Positions 43,329-54,400 of a stretch of DNA of 64,000 bases are shown in pieces (the first letter of the stretch is position 1; each line of letters opens with the position of its first letter). The translations under genes and the position numbers were made by a program. Below the pieces are notes generated by a model. The model saw only the letters and a list, made by a program, of their open reading frames with translations, was not told where the DNA came from and ran no database searches. The stretch covers positions 124,839 to 188,838 of the forward strand of contig SDOX01000128.1 in the NCBI GenBank assembly GCA_004565275.1, read 5' to 3'. The DNA is from Nannochloropsis salina CCMP1776 (taxonomy: Eukaryota > Sar > Eustigmatophyceae > Eustigmatales > Monodopsidaceae).

Positions 43329-44942
43329 ATGAAACCGCTTCCGGTGCTTGTTGAGGCACGGTGTCTCTTCCGCTGCCGCTCTCCCATGCTTCAACTGCTC
43401 TCACGGACATGTAGAGGAGGAAGTTCCTCTTCCTCCTCCTTGCCTTATTCTACTGGCGCTAAAGCTTCGAAGAGCCCTTTCGAGAGAAGTCTGTCGCAGT
43501 ACAAGGACTACTTGAAACGAGAGCTGGCAAGATTTGATCCTGATGTTCCGATAGAGTTAGCCTCTACCCCTCCCGCCTCCTGGTTCACTGACCCAGTCTT
43601 TCACACCCTGGAGATGGCAAGCATTTTCTCCGATAACCCCCTGTGCGTCGGCAGTACTCTTCAAATACCACTACCTGGCGACTATTTTTGCGGACAAGTG
43701 GGCTCCCATCCATTTATTGTACTGCGGGAGGCATCTGGGAATGTGAAAGCTTTCTACAATGTCTGTCGACATAAAGGCATGCGTCTGGTGGCGGAGGACG
43801 CGGGTCGCGTGGGGCAAACCGTTCTCACCTGTCCGTATCACGGATGGGAATATCGCTTGGACGGACGACTGGCCAAGGCGACGCGTGTGGCAGGCATACG
43901 TGACTTTGCCCCTAAGGACTACGGGCTCCTGGAGATTCCTCTCTGGACGTGGGGGCCTCTGGTCTTCCTCCGCTTCGGGCAGGCTGACAACGAGGCACCT
44001 CACGTGGTTGGAAAGGACGGAAGTCACCCCCTGGCGTACTTGGAGCCCCTTCTCGAACGCCTGGATGCCGAGCACGGTTTCAGCTCAGGATTGCGGCATG
44101 TCCGCCGACGGCGATACCGAGTCCAGGTAGGATTTTGTGGGCTGATCCCATATTGTACGGTACTGTCTACCTATCTCTCAAGTATGCTCGTACAGTTCCG
44201 GCCGTGCCGTGCCCCTTCACTCACCCCCCTGCCCTCACACCCTCCCTCTCCCTCCTCGCGTTCCCTCTTCCGACCCCCTTCGACACCCCAGTGCAACCAC
44301 AAGGTGGTAAGCGACAACTATTTGGACAACGGCTATCACGTTCCCTATGCGCACAAAGCCCTGGGGAATGCCCTTGACCTCTCCTCTTATAGAGCTTCCG
44401 TTCACGACCGATACTCCGTCCAGGCCTGTCGCGGGGCGCCCTCCCCCTCCTCCCCCTCCTTCCCCCCTTCCACATCCGCCTTTTCCTCGTCTTCTCCCTT
44501 TCCTCCTCTTATCAGCCCCAATCATGGAGGGGGAAGTGCAACGCGCCTGGGTAAGGCTGCCCTTTACGCACACATTTACCCTGGGCTCATGCTCAACCGT
44601 TACGGCCCATGGATGGACCTGAACATCCTCTTTCCCGTCTCCTCCTCCTCCTGCGACCTCATTTTCGATTACTTCCTGGAAGAAACTTTCATTGCCGAAA
44701 AGTTGGAAAAGGACGGGGAGGCTGGCTTGCGCACGTACGTGGAAGAGTCCCTGACAGCCTCGGACGAGGTACAGCGAGAGGACACTTACCTGTGCGAGAA
44801 TGTTCAGGCGGGGCTTGAATCGGGCGGGTATGACAGGGGAAGGTATGCGCCGAGAGTGGAAATTTTGGATCACGTTTTTCATCAATGGCTGGCGCAGGAC
44901 CTGCGGGCGGCAGTGGGGAAGATACAGGGAGGGGACACATAG
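43329..44942 (+). CDS. Choline-monooxygenase-like Rieske non-heme iron oxygenase
   Basis: Two exons are preferred, 43329-44126 and 44292-44942 (phase 0), giving 482 residues; the 165-base intron has no in-frame stop, so read-through would also be open. The Rieske centre is C146-R-H148 (CRHKGMRL) and C168-P-Y-H171 (CPYHGWEY). The catalytic iron site is DNYLDNGYHVPYAH, directly after the splice. With RLGKAALYAHIYPGLMLNRYGPWMD this fits the choline monooxygenase branch, which oxidises choline to betaine aldehyde for glycine betaine; carnitine or other quaternary amine oxygenases are alternatives. Residues 1-45 are Arg/Ser-rich (LLSRTCRGGSSSSSSLPY) and may target an organelle. A Ser/Pro-rich insert of about 35 residues sits after SVQACRG and could be a second unspliced intron. 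An upstream ATG at 43230 is less likely. Confidence 0.85.
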   Translation: MKPLPVLVEARCLFRCRSPMLQLLSRTCRGGSSSSSSLPYSTGAKASKSPFERSLSQYKDYLKRELARFDPDVPIELASTPPASWFTDPVFHTLEMASIFSDNPLCVGSTLQIPLPGDYFCGQVGSHPFIVLREASGNVKAFYNVCRHKGMRLVAEDAGRVGQTVLTCPYHGWEYRLDGRLAKATRVAGIRDFAPKDYGLLEIPLWTWGPLVFLRFGQADNEAPHVVGKDGSHPLAYLEPLLERLDAEHGFSSGLRHVRRRRYRVQVGFCGLIPYCTVLSTYLSSMLVQFRPCRAPSLTPLPSHPPSPSSRSLFRPPSTPQCNHKVVSDNYLDNGYHVPYAHKALGNALDLSSYRASVHDRYSVQACRGAPSPSSPSFPPSTSAFSSSSPFPPLISPNHGGGSATRLGKAALYAHIYPGLMLNRYGPWMDLNILFPVSSSSCDLIFDYFLEETFIAEKLEKDGEAGLRTYVEESLTASDEVQREDTYLCENVQAGLESGGYDRGRYAPRVEILDHVFHQWLAQDLRAAVGKIQGGDT

Positions 44943-45816
44943 GCCGAGGTGGGGGAAAAGAGGGAGAATGCTGTGAAGCGCCAAAAAGCGTGGTATTTGT
45001 AAGATGACAGCAAAATGAAAACCACTTTTAGGCAAACTTCCATGAAGGACAGCCGAGAAAGAAAGCCGGGTGGGTGGCCCTGCTTAATGTCTGCGTTAAC
45101 TTCTTCTGTCCGTGCCCGCTCTTATACACTGATAGTGGCGATCCCGTGAGCAGGTCTGATCGTTTTCACTTGGAGCCTATGTATCAATCTTTCCGCCACG
45201 GGCACGCTCTGCTCATGGTGCAGCTCGATTGGTAACGAAAAACTGCCCCCTGCTGCCTCTCCCGATGCGGCTCCAGCAGCCGCTAAAGTCTCCCCTTCCA
45301 CGTCCGTCCTTCTACATCCCTTCAGTGCCCTCCATCCTTTCCCTCCTCCCTCTCCTGCTCCAATTTTTCCTCCCTCAAGCCAGCCCTGATTCCCCCCTTG
45401 ACCACCCAATTCAACATTCTGACGGGTGCCCCGCCAGCCCCTCTGCTCGGTAGGGTCCCCTCTTGCTTTCCCTCTGCAGCCACATTGCTTCAAGGTGCCC
45501 ATAACGGACGGGTGGCTGGTCGTATAGTATCGCCGCTGATGCGCTGGATGTGGTGATTGTCCTGTCCCCATCTCTGCTGGTTCCGATGCTCATCACCCTA
45601 TCCTCCTTTCGCCACTCCTACGGACAGGCCCTTGGACGTGTGTGTACTTTGAAGCCTTGCATTTCCTGCTGGTATCGCAATTTCTGCCGTCAACGGCTCT
45701 GCATGTCATTCGTTGGCCATTCCGTCCTTCTCTCGCGTGACGTCGCGCGACCTCTGCACCTTATCTTTTTTGATTGAGCCCTGCCCCGCCACTTTAACCC
45801 CCCTACCCCTGCTCCG
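44943..45816. other. Convergent intergenic region (Rieske oxygenase / PP1)
   Basis: This 874-bp region lies between facing stop codons. Much of 45240-45470 and 45780-45900 is C/T-rich on the top strand. A 149-codon minus frame (45122-45571) contains one plausible helical stretch near its end but has no homology I recognise, so I leave it uncalled. Confidence 0.35.
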
Positions 45817-47637
45817 TCACTTCTTCCCATTGCCCATCAGCCCTGGCGCCTTAGGCGGTGTTGCTGGCCTCCCTCCTCCCCCGCCTGCCCCTAAACCAAT
45901 GCCGGCCCCTGTCAGTCCTGCGTACGCATACCGCTGTTTCTTCTCTGCCGGCTTGAGGATCTGGAAGGAGCACATCAGCGTCTCATCCACGCTCATCATA
46001 GCGCCGGCATTGTCGAATTCTCCGCAGTAGTTGGGCTACGGGGTGGGAGGAAAGAGACGGGTTGAACGGGTGTCAAGGTGAGTGAGGGTGGCCCGATCCG
46101 AGGACGATCTGACCCCCGCGAGGAGGCGACAGACCGGCCGCGGTAGGGAACACCCGCATTGTGGAGGGGAGCACGAGAAGGGAACAGGGAAGAAAGGAAA
46201 GGAATGGCGAGGCGAGAACTGAATGGTTAAGACGATATGGGGCTTACCGCCGAGAAGATGGTGACGAGCTGCCTCCTCGCGAAGAACTCGTAGCCGTCCT
46301 CCACCACCTGTGGGGGTAGGCGAGTAAGGGTAGTGAGAAAGGTAAAACCCTTCCGTTTGCGGGTCTGTCGCCCGGCACAGACCGTCTCCAAAGACCTCCA
46401 CGTCAGGCTTCCTTCAAACCCTGATCCCCCCCTCCCTCCCTCCTTCCCACGCACCTGATGCGCTCGGCAGATGAGGTCAAGATCGTGCTGCTTCAAGAAG
46501 CTGGCCGCCACGTCCTCCCCGAACGTGTACGAGACGCCACGGTCATTGTCTCCCCAACCCATGATGTCTTTGTCGGGGTCCGCCCACAGCAAGTCGCAGA
46601 GCAGCCCCGTGTCTGGCACGTCCGTCGGCCGCATTATATCCTTTATCTCCTCCAACGAGGTAAGCTCCGGGGAGAGGCCCCCGTGCATGCAAAAGATCTT
46701 CTCGTCGATGACGGCGGCGATGGGGAGGCAGTTGAAGCAGTCCGTGAATGTCTGTGCGGGAGCGAGAGGGAGGGGAGCAGCAGGTAGTCTGAGCATGACC
46801 ATTCTCAAGACACCGTATGAAAGAGACCCGGACCTTCGGACAGGACGTGGGCCGCCGAGGCAGGGCGGGAAAAGAGAGCGAGAAGAGAGAAAGACCTATA
46901 CAGAAACGAGAACCGCCATCCGCCGGGGACCTTGCTTCCGACAAAACACAAGACGTGGCAATCAAAAGCCCGTACCTTCCATAGCTTGATGTTGTATCGG
47001 CGTTTGCATTCGTCGTAGAAGCCGTAGATCCGGTTGATAGAGGCGCACTCGTGGTTCCCGCGGAGAATGAAGAAGTTCTCCGGATACTTGATTTTGTAGG
47101 CGAGGAGAAGACAGATTGTTTCCAAAGACTGCTTCCCACGGTCCACATAGTCACTGGGAAGGAAGGGGTAGGGAGATACATAACAGCGTGAAAAGCGAGG
47201 ACGTGGTGAGACGATTGCTCTCTGCCGGCAAGAGAGTGCAGCACTTATGCATGCCTATGATCTCCATACATCCATGCTCTTCTTGTACTCTTCATGACCC
47301 TGTGACTTTCCCTGTCGCCCTCCCGTCGTTCTCACCCTAGGAACAAGTAGTTGGCATTGGGAGGAAATCCGCCATACTCGAACAGCCGCAACAAATCATA
47401 GTACTGCCCGTGAATATCGCCGCAAATCTTGATGGGTGCCTCTAGCTCCAAAAGCATCGATTGCTCCATAAACACGTCCTTCGATTTATTACACAACATG
47501 CGGATCTCCGACTCCAGGAGCTGCACGGGTTTCCCGGGCCTGGCCCCACGGACGGTAAGGAGTTTTTCAATGATACCATCCACTTCAGACATCCCTTCTA
47601 CATTTCCTCCTGCTGCATTTGTTGTAGCTGTTGACAT
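45817..47637 (-). CDS. Serine/threonine protein phosphatase PP1 catalytic subunit
   Basis: Five exons: 47637-47336, 47153-46976, 46751-46455, 46307-46248 and 46035-45817 (phases 2,0,0,0), giving 351 residues. All PPP-family motifs are present: [25 protein letters not shown] across the first junction, [43 protein letters not shown] and the [19 protein letters not shown] loop across the last junction. These include the two-metal centre and catalytic His of GNHE. The N-terminal [13 protein letters not shown] and the absence of extra domains identify PP1 rather than PP2A. The last 40 residues are Gly/Pro/Ala-rich. PP1 acts with many targeting subunits in the cytoplasm and nucleus. It is divergent from the HECT ligase. 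Confidence 0.96.
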
Positions 47638-48463
47638 TAGAGTCGGATATCTTGGATGGAAAGCGGGGCAGCAGGCTGTAGCAGCACCAGCCCGAACGCG
47701 TGGGGTTCTCGCGCGCTCAACCTCGAAAGACTCGGACGGGCGGCACCGAGAATACGAGGATGCCTCTGGCCTGGCAAGGCACCTGGGTGCGCGGGGTGTA
47801 AGAATCAAGCAATGAGGGCGAATAACTCGAGAAGGGGCAGACTGTCGGGAGAATCTTGCCCTAATCGACCCTGGTCATAAAGAGGCGGACGAGGCCATAG
47901 GCAAGCTTGCTTTTCGGCATACACGATCGGACCCGCACTTCCACCACCTCTACGGCAAGGACGCTCCCGTGCATGCCCAAAACATGCCATCCACCATGAT
48001 AATGCATCATTTTTCGAAGGAATCTTTGCAAAATGCCGGGCACCCGCTCGACTTGTGGCCGCAGTGCCATCAGCATTATCGCCCTCGACCCCGGTCCCGG
48101 CGGCCTCGCCGCTCAAGATGGGAGCCTCGTGCTCGCCCGCCTGGCAAGAAATTCAACCAGTGTTCCCAGGTTGCACTTCTTCGGAATTGATTTTTGGGCT
48201 ATTTGCCTCGTGTGGAATTGTACGACTTAGTTGGTGATACTCGCGTGTTTCTTTTTCATTGTCTTGGAATTGAGATGCCGTGACATGCCCGGCAGCCTGG
48301 CGAACAGTACGATATCATACGTACGAGATAGTATCAATTCTCACTCCGTTACTCATCAAAACAGACATTGCTAGGACGGCCAAAGGCCTTGCATTTCATC
48401 AGCAAAAATAGAGAATTCTGCTACAATTAGTCGAACACCGGCCACGGACCGTAAGCTTCCAGC
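47638..48463. promoter_or_regulatory. Divergent intergenic region between PP1 and HECT ligase
   Basis: This 826-bp region lies between two start codons. Overlapping frames of 65-103 codons around 47805-48230 exist on both strands, but none has a motif or a splice context. An AT-rich stretch lies at 48290-48430. Confidence 0.35.
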
Positions 48464-51400
48464 ATGAGTACCGATAGAGGGGGCGGTGAGGCAAGGGACA
48501 GGGCAGGCGCTGGAAGCAATCCGGACGAGGAGAGGAGCCATACACCCTCACACGCCGTCCCAAACCTTGTCTCGAAGGGCAACGGGACTAGCAACAGCCG
48601 TGCCGGTACGAAGGTGGGGGTTTCCGTGGCTCAGGGCAACGCCACGCCGGCGGCGGGTCTTGAAGGGGATGCCGGTCGAAGTGGAGGGGGAAAGGCGTCG
48701 CCAGCCTCCCAGTATGGGGGCTTCTCGACCGCCTCGCCCGCCGAGTTGGTTGGCGGTGGAATAGGAGCCGATGCCAGGACCCTTAAACGCTTATTAAAGG
48801 CCCTGGGTGCGGCGCGAGAGGCGGCGGATGGCGGCGCAGCTCTGTACGATACCTTATCCCAGCTATGCGACCTAATTACCTACTCTGGAGACGACGCCTT
48901 GCTCCTGGCGGGCTTCGGCGGCGTAATGATGCACGGCCCTGGCGTGAATATCGGGAGTAATGGGGGAGAGCGTGTGCACCAGCATCTGAAGGACCTCCTG
49001 GTCACCCTTCAGGCCCCCGACCCCTCGCTGCAGCTCATGGCGACCAAGGTTCTCACTCAGGTCTTCGAGCAGGTGCCGCCCTGCGTCGCCCTGGCCCTGG
49101 ACGCGGGCGTGGCGGTCACGCTCACTGAAAAACTTCTGAGCGTGGAGTGGATGGACGTGGCGGAGCAAGCCATCGCGGCGCTCGAGCACGTGGCCCGCTA
49201 CTCGCCCGCCGCCTTGCTCTCCTGCGGGACCCTGGGGGCCCTGCTGGCCTTCCTCGACTTCTACCCCCTGGACGTGCAGCGTCAAGCCCTCAGAACGGTT
49301 GCACACATATGCAGCGGCCCTCTACGTGTCTCGGGCCTCGTCTGCAAGCGGGCGGGGGGGCTGGGGGGCCCCGGGGGGGAGGGCGAGGGGGAGAGGAAAG
49401 GTGAGCGTGACAGTGTCTTGCGCCGCAGCCTCCCTCAAGCAACCGCAATGCCGCTGGAAAGTCCTTGCATGGATGTAAATACATTTGAAACCGCTTTCCT
49501 AGGGGCGGCGCCGGCCTTGACGCAGCTCTTGCACCACGCCGAGGGGGCGGTGGTTGAGTTCGCGGCGTTGGCCCTCCTCCGCGCCTCCCAGTCCTTCCTG
49601 CAGGCTGCGGACGGGGACACGAGGCGCGCCGGCCAGTGCGCCGAGGGGCTGGCGGGCCAGGGCCTGATTCGGCACTCGGTCCAGCTTCTGGCGCAGGCGG
49701 TCCCCGACCATGTCGGCCTCCCGATTCCCGGCCTGGCCCCCGGCGGGGGGCAGGGGCCCGTGACAGAACTGACGCCGGCTATGGCGCAGCTCCTCCTCCG
49801 TCTTTTGGGCTCGCTGGGTCGGTACAGCGCCAAACTCTGCTCGGAAATGATCGACTTGGGCTTGCCGCTGGTCTTGCAGGGCCTCCTGGCGGGCGAGGTC
49901 GGGGGCGCTCCAGTGGATCGGCTGTCGGCGCTTGGGGCCCCGAGCATCCCTGCTGGCGCGGCTTTCGCGGTGGCCTCCCCCCCCTCGGCAGGCCCAGGCC
50001 TGGGAGGGGCTGTGGGGCCCTGGCGTCGGGGGCGCTCCTTGTCCTTCGGAGCCTCCTCTCCCGGCCTGACCGGCGGCTCGGCGTCCTCTCAGACGACCGC
50101 GCGCACGCTCTTGGCCTGTCTCCTCGACCTGCTGCCCATCCCCTCCCTGTCCCTGCCCGTGCACCTGGACCCTACCTGGGAACTGGATAATGAGCGTGTG
50201 CCCCTTGCCTCGGCCCGTCCGCGCGCCGGGTCCGGGGGCGGCGGGGGTGCCTCCTGTTTGCACGGGACGCCAGGGCTTCTGCGAGTCTTGCATCCGCACG
50301 GCGCAGTCCTGACACCTGTCCTGGACCCCCGCTCGGGCAGCAGCAGTGCTCCCAGCAGTCGACAGGGTGGTGGCAATGCCGGCGCGGTGGTCTCGGTCGA
50401 TCTCGGCACCGTGCTGCCTTTTTCCGGCTGGGCTGCCTGTATGACCGGCGCGCGCCGATACCGCACCCCCTGCGGGTGGATCTCGGCCAGGGTGGCCACG
50501 GACAGCGCCCTCTCAGCCGCCAGGGCCGCGGCTACAGCGGTCGTATCCAGCGTTCCGCCCGGTTTCCCCCCGTCGTCTTTCTCCACCGACGCCCTATGCG
50601 AGGTCGTGGACGGGCCCGGGAGCGACTCCCTGGCCCGCGCCAAGCTGGACCTGGTGATCAGGCGCCAGGCCCTCAGCGGCCCCTTGCTCGGCATGTTGCC
50701 GCACCTGCTCGACCTGGCCCGGGCAGCCTCCAGTCCCGCCTTCCGCAGCCTCTGCGCCCGCGTCCTCTGCACGCTCTTGCACGATCTGTCAGGGCCCGCG
50801 CTCCTCGAGCCCCTATTTCTTGACCAACCCCACCTGGTCCCCCAGCTCGCGGGTTTGGTTGCCCGCATGCTGCCCACGGTCTGCCCGGGCACCGGGGTGG
50901 GGACGCCCACGAGGGGCGTGGCGTGCACGACAGCTTGCGCCGGTGGCAGCAGCAGCAGCAGCAGCGCGCTCATGATCACCCTGTCCGGCATGTCCCTTGC
51001 CTTGCTCCTGCTGCAGAAGGTGCCCTCCGTCTTCGTAGAGGCGTTCTCGCGCGAGGGCATCATGGCCCAAATCCAGGAGCAGCTGCGAGAAGGGGGAAGC
51101 GCCAAGGGGGCTGGAAGTGCCAAGGGGGCTGGAAGTTGCTCGAAGCCAGGGCCTTGCGTGTCTCCTTTGAGCCTCCCGGGCCCATGGGCCGCGGCCCCGC
51201 CGGATTTCGCCTTGTCCTCCCCCTCGTCGCTGCCAGCCTCCACCCGAGCGGTCCAAGCGGGGGCGCAGGAGATAGGGGAGAGCGAGGGGCTCCGGCTGTG
51301 GGGGAAGGCCTCGACGAATGCCAGCGTCGGGAGCGAGGCTGTGCTAGACATGCGCTTGCGCGAGGAGGTGACTGTCCGGGCGGCCGCATTCATGCACGCC

Positions 51401-54400
51401 TTCAGGGAGGCGCAGAGCCTGCTCGAGCTGGAGGCGGCGGAGAAAGAGGGCGGCGACGATGGCGGCGACGCCGTAGGCCTGATGGGGCTACTGGGTGACG
51501 GGAGTGGCGGGAACAGCAGGGCGCAGCGCTCAAGAAGCGGCAGCGGCAACGTGATGGGCGTATTGGGGACGGCCCTGGCCACCCTGGAGGAGCAAGGGCG
51601 GGCGGAAACACGGTTGGCGGCAGAAACGCTGGCGAGCCTGACCCGACGGGACCGGCGCATCAAGCAAGAGGGTTTGAAAGACGGGGCTGGGGTCCTCGCG
51701 CTTCTGGTCCGCGTCTGGAAGGAGGTGCGGCGGCAGAGCGCGGGGCACCGGGAGAGCTGCGAGGCGGTTGTGCGCAGCCTCTGTCTGCTCCTGGCCTCGC
51801 GACACCGGGGCGGAGGCCTGAGCAACTTCGAGCTCCTTACTAGCGGATTCGTGCCGCGACTGCTCGCCTTTCTGAGGGCCACCGAGGTGGAGAGGGGCGA
51901 GCTCCTGTCCGTCTTGCTCTCCTACCCTCTGGCCGGGGGAAGTCCTCGCAAGCGCAAGGCTTGTGCGGCGGCGGAGAAGAAGGATGGAGGCTGGGAGGGG
52001 GAGGCACGTGTCATGCAAGAGCTCTGGGCCCTCTTAAAGCGGCTACTGCGACGGGAGCGCGCGACTCGGGTTGGGAAACTGCTGCTGGAGGTGAGGGGCG
52101 GGGACGGCGGCCGTTCTCGCTCCTCTTCCTTCTCCGCCTCCTTCCCGTCCTCCTCCAGCCCCTCCACCTCCTTCGACAGCAGGAGCGGAAGCGGGGACGT
52201 CGGCCCGGGGGACTCATGCTTTCAGATGTTGGTGGGCCAGCTCCAATCCTGCTTGGAGGCCTCGGATCGCTTCCTCTCCTCCGCCACGCTACGAGCCTAC
52301 CGTGCCTCCGCCTCCGGCCTCGAGGACCGGGGCCGGCCTAGTCCCTCCCCTCGCACGGTGTCGACCCTGCTGGCGCACCCCATGCAGCTCCGGTTGCGGT
52401 GCCAGACGGCGGAGACAGATTCGCGGCTCGGAGCTCTCCTTCAGGCGCAGGGGCTGGGCAACGTATCTCTCCTGATTGACCCCCTGGCCTCGGTGCGGAC
52501 CATCCGCGAGTTTTTGAACCGGCGCTTGCAGAACGTGGAGGAGGTGCTGGCGATGAACGAGGAGGAGGGGGGGGAGATGAGGTCAGCTGAGGGGCGGGGC
52601 ATGCCTGTGAAAGGGGTGAGGAGTAGAGGGAGGGGGGCAGCGGTGCTGTTGCGTGGAGGGCGTGGGGATGGGAGGAGGAGGAAGGGAGGCGAAGAGAAGA
52701 GGAGGATAGTGGGGAGCAACGAGGGGCACAGAGAGGAGGAGGAGGAACAAGAGGAAGAGGAGGAGGAAGGGGAGGAGGAGGAAGAAGAAGAGGAAGAGGA
52801 GGAAGAGGATGAGATGGGAGGCTTTGGTACAGGAGAGGCAAGTAGGAGCCGGATGGTGTTGATGGAGGAGAGCGAAGAAGAGGTGGAGAAAGGCGCGGGA
52901 GGGTGCGAGGAGGAGGAGGACAGGATGCGCGTGTCGACTGCCGACGTGGAGGAGGAGGAGGAGATCGGGGCTCGAGGGGAGGGGGGGGGGCGCCAGGGGC
53001 CGGTCAGCCGGAAGCCCCTTCCCTTCTCGTCTTGTGCTTCCCTAGCCTCCGACCAGCTCTCCCCCGCGCCCACGCGTGCCCGTGGCCGGATGTGCTTTCT
53101 CAGCGCCGTCAGGGGAGGGCGGGAGAGGGAGAGAGTCCTTTCCAGCCCCAGCCCCCGGTCACTCGGGTTTCGGGCCTCCGGGGAGTCGCAGGGAGCGGAA
53201 GGCGACCTGGAGGAGGGGATGGAAGTCCCGGGGGAGGCCAAGTCGGGGGCGTCGAGGAGGAAGAAGGCGGAGGAGTGGGACCCGCGCCCTGAGTACGAGA
53301 TGCGGTGCGCGGAGATCGTGGTAAACGGGTTGCCTCTTCATCTGGAGGACAGCCCGATCCTGGAAGCGGCTTGCGCCTCTTTGCTACAGGGAGGGGGGCA
53401 AGCTGCGAGGTCAGAGGACGGGGAGGAGGACGCGGCCTGTGAGCTTGGCCTGTACGGGACAGCGAGGGAGGGCGGCGGGGCCATGCTTGTGGTGACCTGG
53501 ACTCTGAGACAACGGGGGCGGGCGCCCGAGGCGTCGACGGTGCCGGCCACGGAGGCGATAGGAGACACCGAGGGGGAGGGGGGGGTGCATTGAGAAGGAA
53601 CGGCAGCGTTGAGAAGCTGGGAGAGGAGGGAGGCAGAGACGGGCTGGGCACGCACATGCTCTCCCCGCGGTGGTGGGTGGCGCATCCGGTCGACGAGTTT
53701 TTGGCTTCTCCGGGGGAGGATGTGGAGGCCTGGGAGGACGCGGGGAAGGGCGAAGAGAGGAACCGCGAAGCCTTGATGGCGGGAGAGGAGACGGCGGGGG
53801 GACCGCAGGGTCAGACCGCGTCAGGGGAGTCGTTGGTCAGCACTCCGACCCTTGAGAGCCGGCAGGGGCCCGGTAATGGCGCGCTTGGGAAGAAAGGGAG
53901 TCCGGAGGCGCGGGGAGGGTTGGCAACGACGGAAGTCGAACACGGTATCTTGCTGCTTCTCCGCTTGTTGTACGGATTGAACCGGCACATGGTTTCCCTT
54001 CTAATGCCGGCCATGGCTTCCCCCGTGTCGCGTTCCCGAGAGGAGGTTAAGGATACCCTGGGCGACGCGGACCCTGCGTCCCACGTTCTTGCCCACGCTG
54101 CGGCTCGGGAGCTAGTCTCTAGCGGAGGTGTCCGGGAGGAGTGCTGGGTGATCAAGCCGCTCAGCGAGCGCATGGCACAAGAGCTGCAGGACCCCGTTGC
54201 ACTCGCAACCCAGCAATTGCCAGGGTGGTGCGACCAGCTCTTGCGGTATAGCCCATTTTTGCTGCAATTTCGCGTCCGAAAAGAGTACTTTCACCTATCC
54301 AGTTTCGGGCTGGGTCGTGCTGTACACCGTCTCCTGCAACAACAGCGACAAGGGATAGATGGGCATGGGAGAGGGGGAGGCGGGGGAGGGGAAGGGGGGG

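Noticed and set aside
45122-45571. A 149-codon minus frame between the Rieske and PP1 genes
   Set aside because: Gly-rich low complexity for most of its length; the last 40 residues look helical, but nothing else supports a gene.
47805-48230. Overlapping short frames on both strands upstream of the HECT ligase
   Set aside because: None has a family motif, and the region is expected to hold two promoters.
50089-51882. A 597-codon open frame on the minus strand inside the HECT ligase gene
   Set aside because: It lies wholly antisense to conserved helical-repeat sequence, is Arg/Ser/Pro-rich without motifs, and is the expected shadow of GC-biased codons.
52441-53241. Ser/Pro-rich 266-codon minus frame opposite the poly-Glu region
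   Set aside because: Its Ser tract is simply the complement of the GAG microsatellite; no domain or start context supports it.
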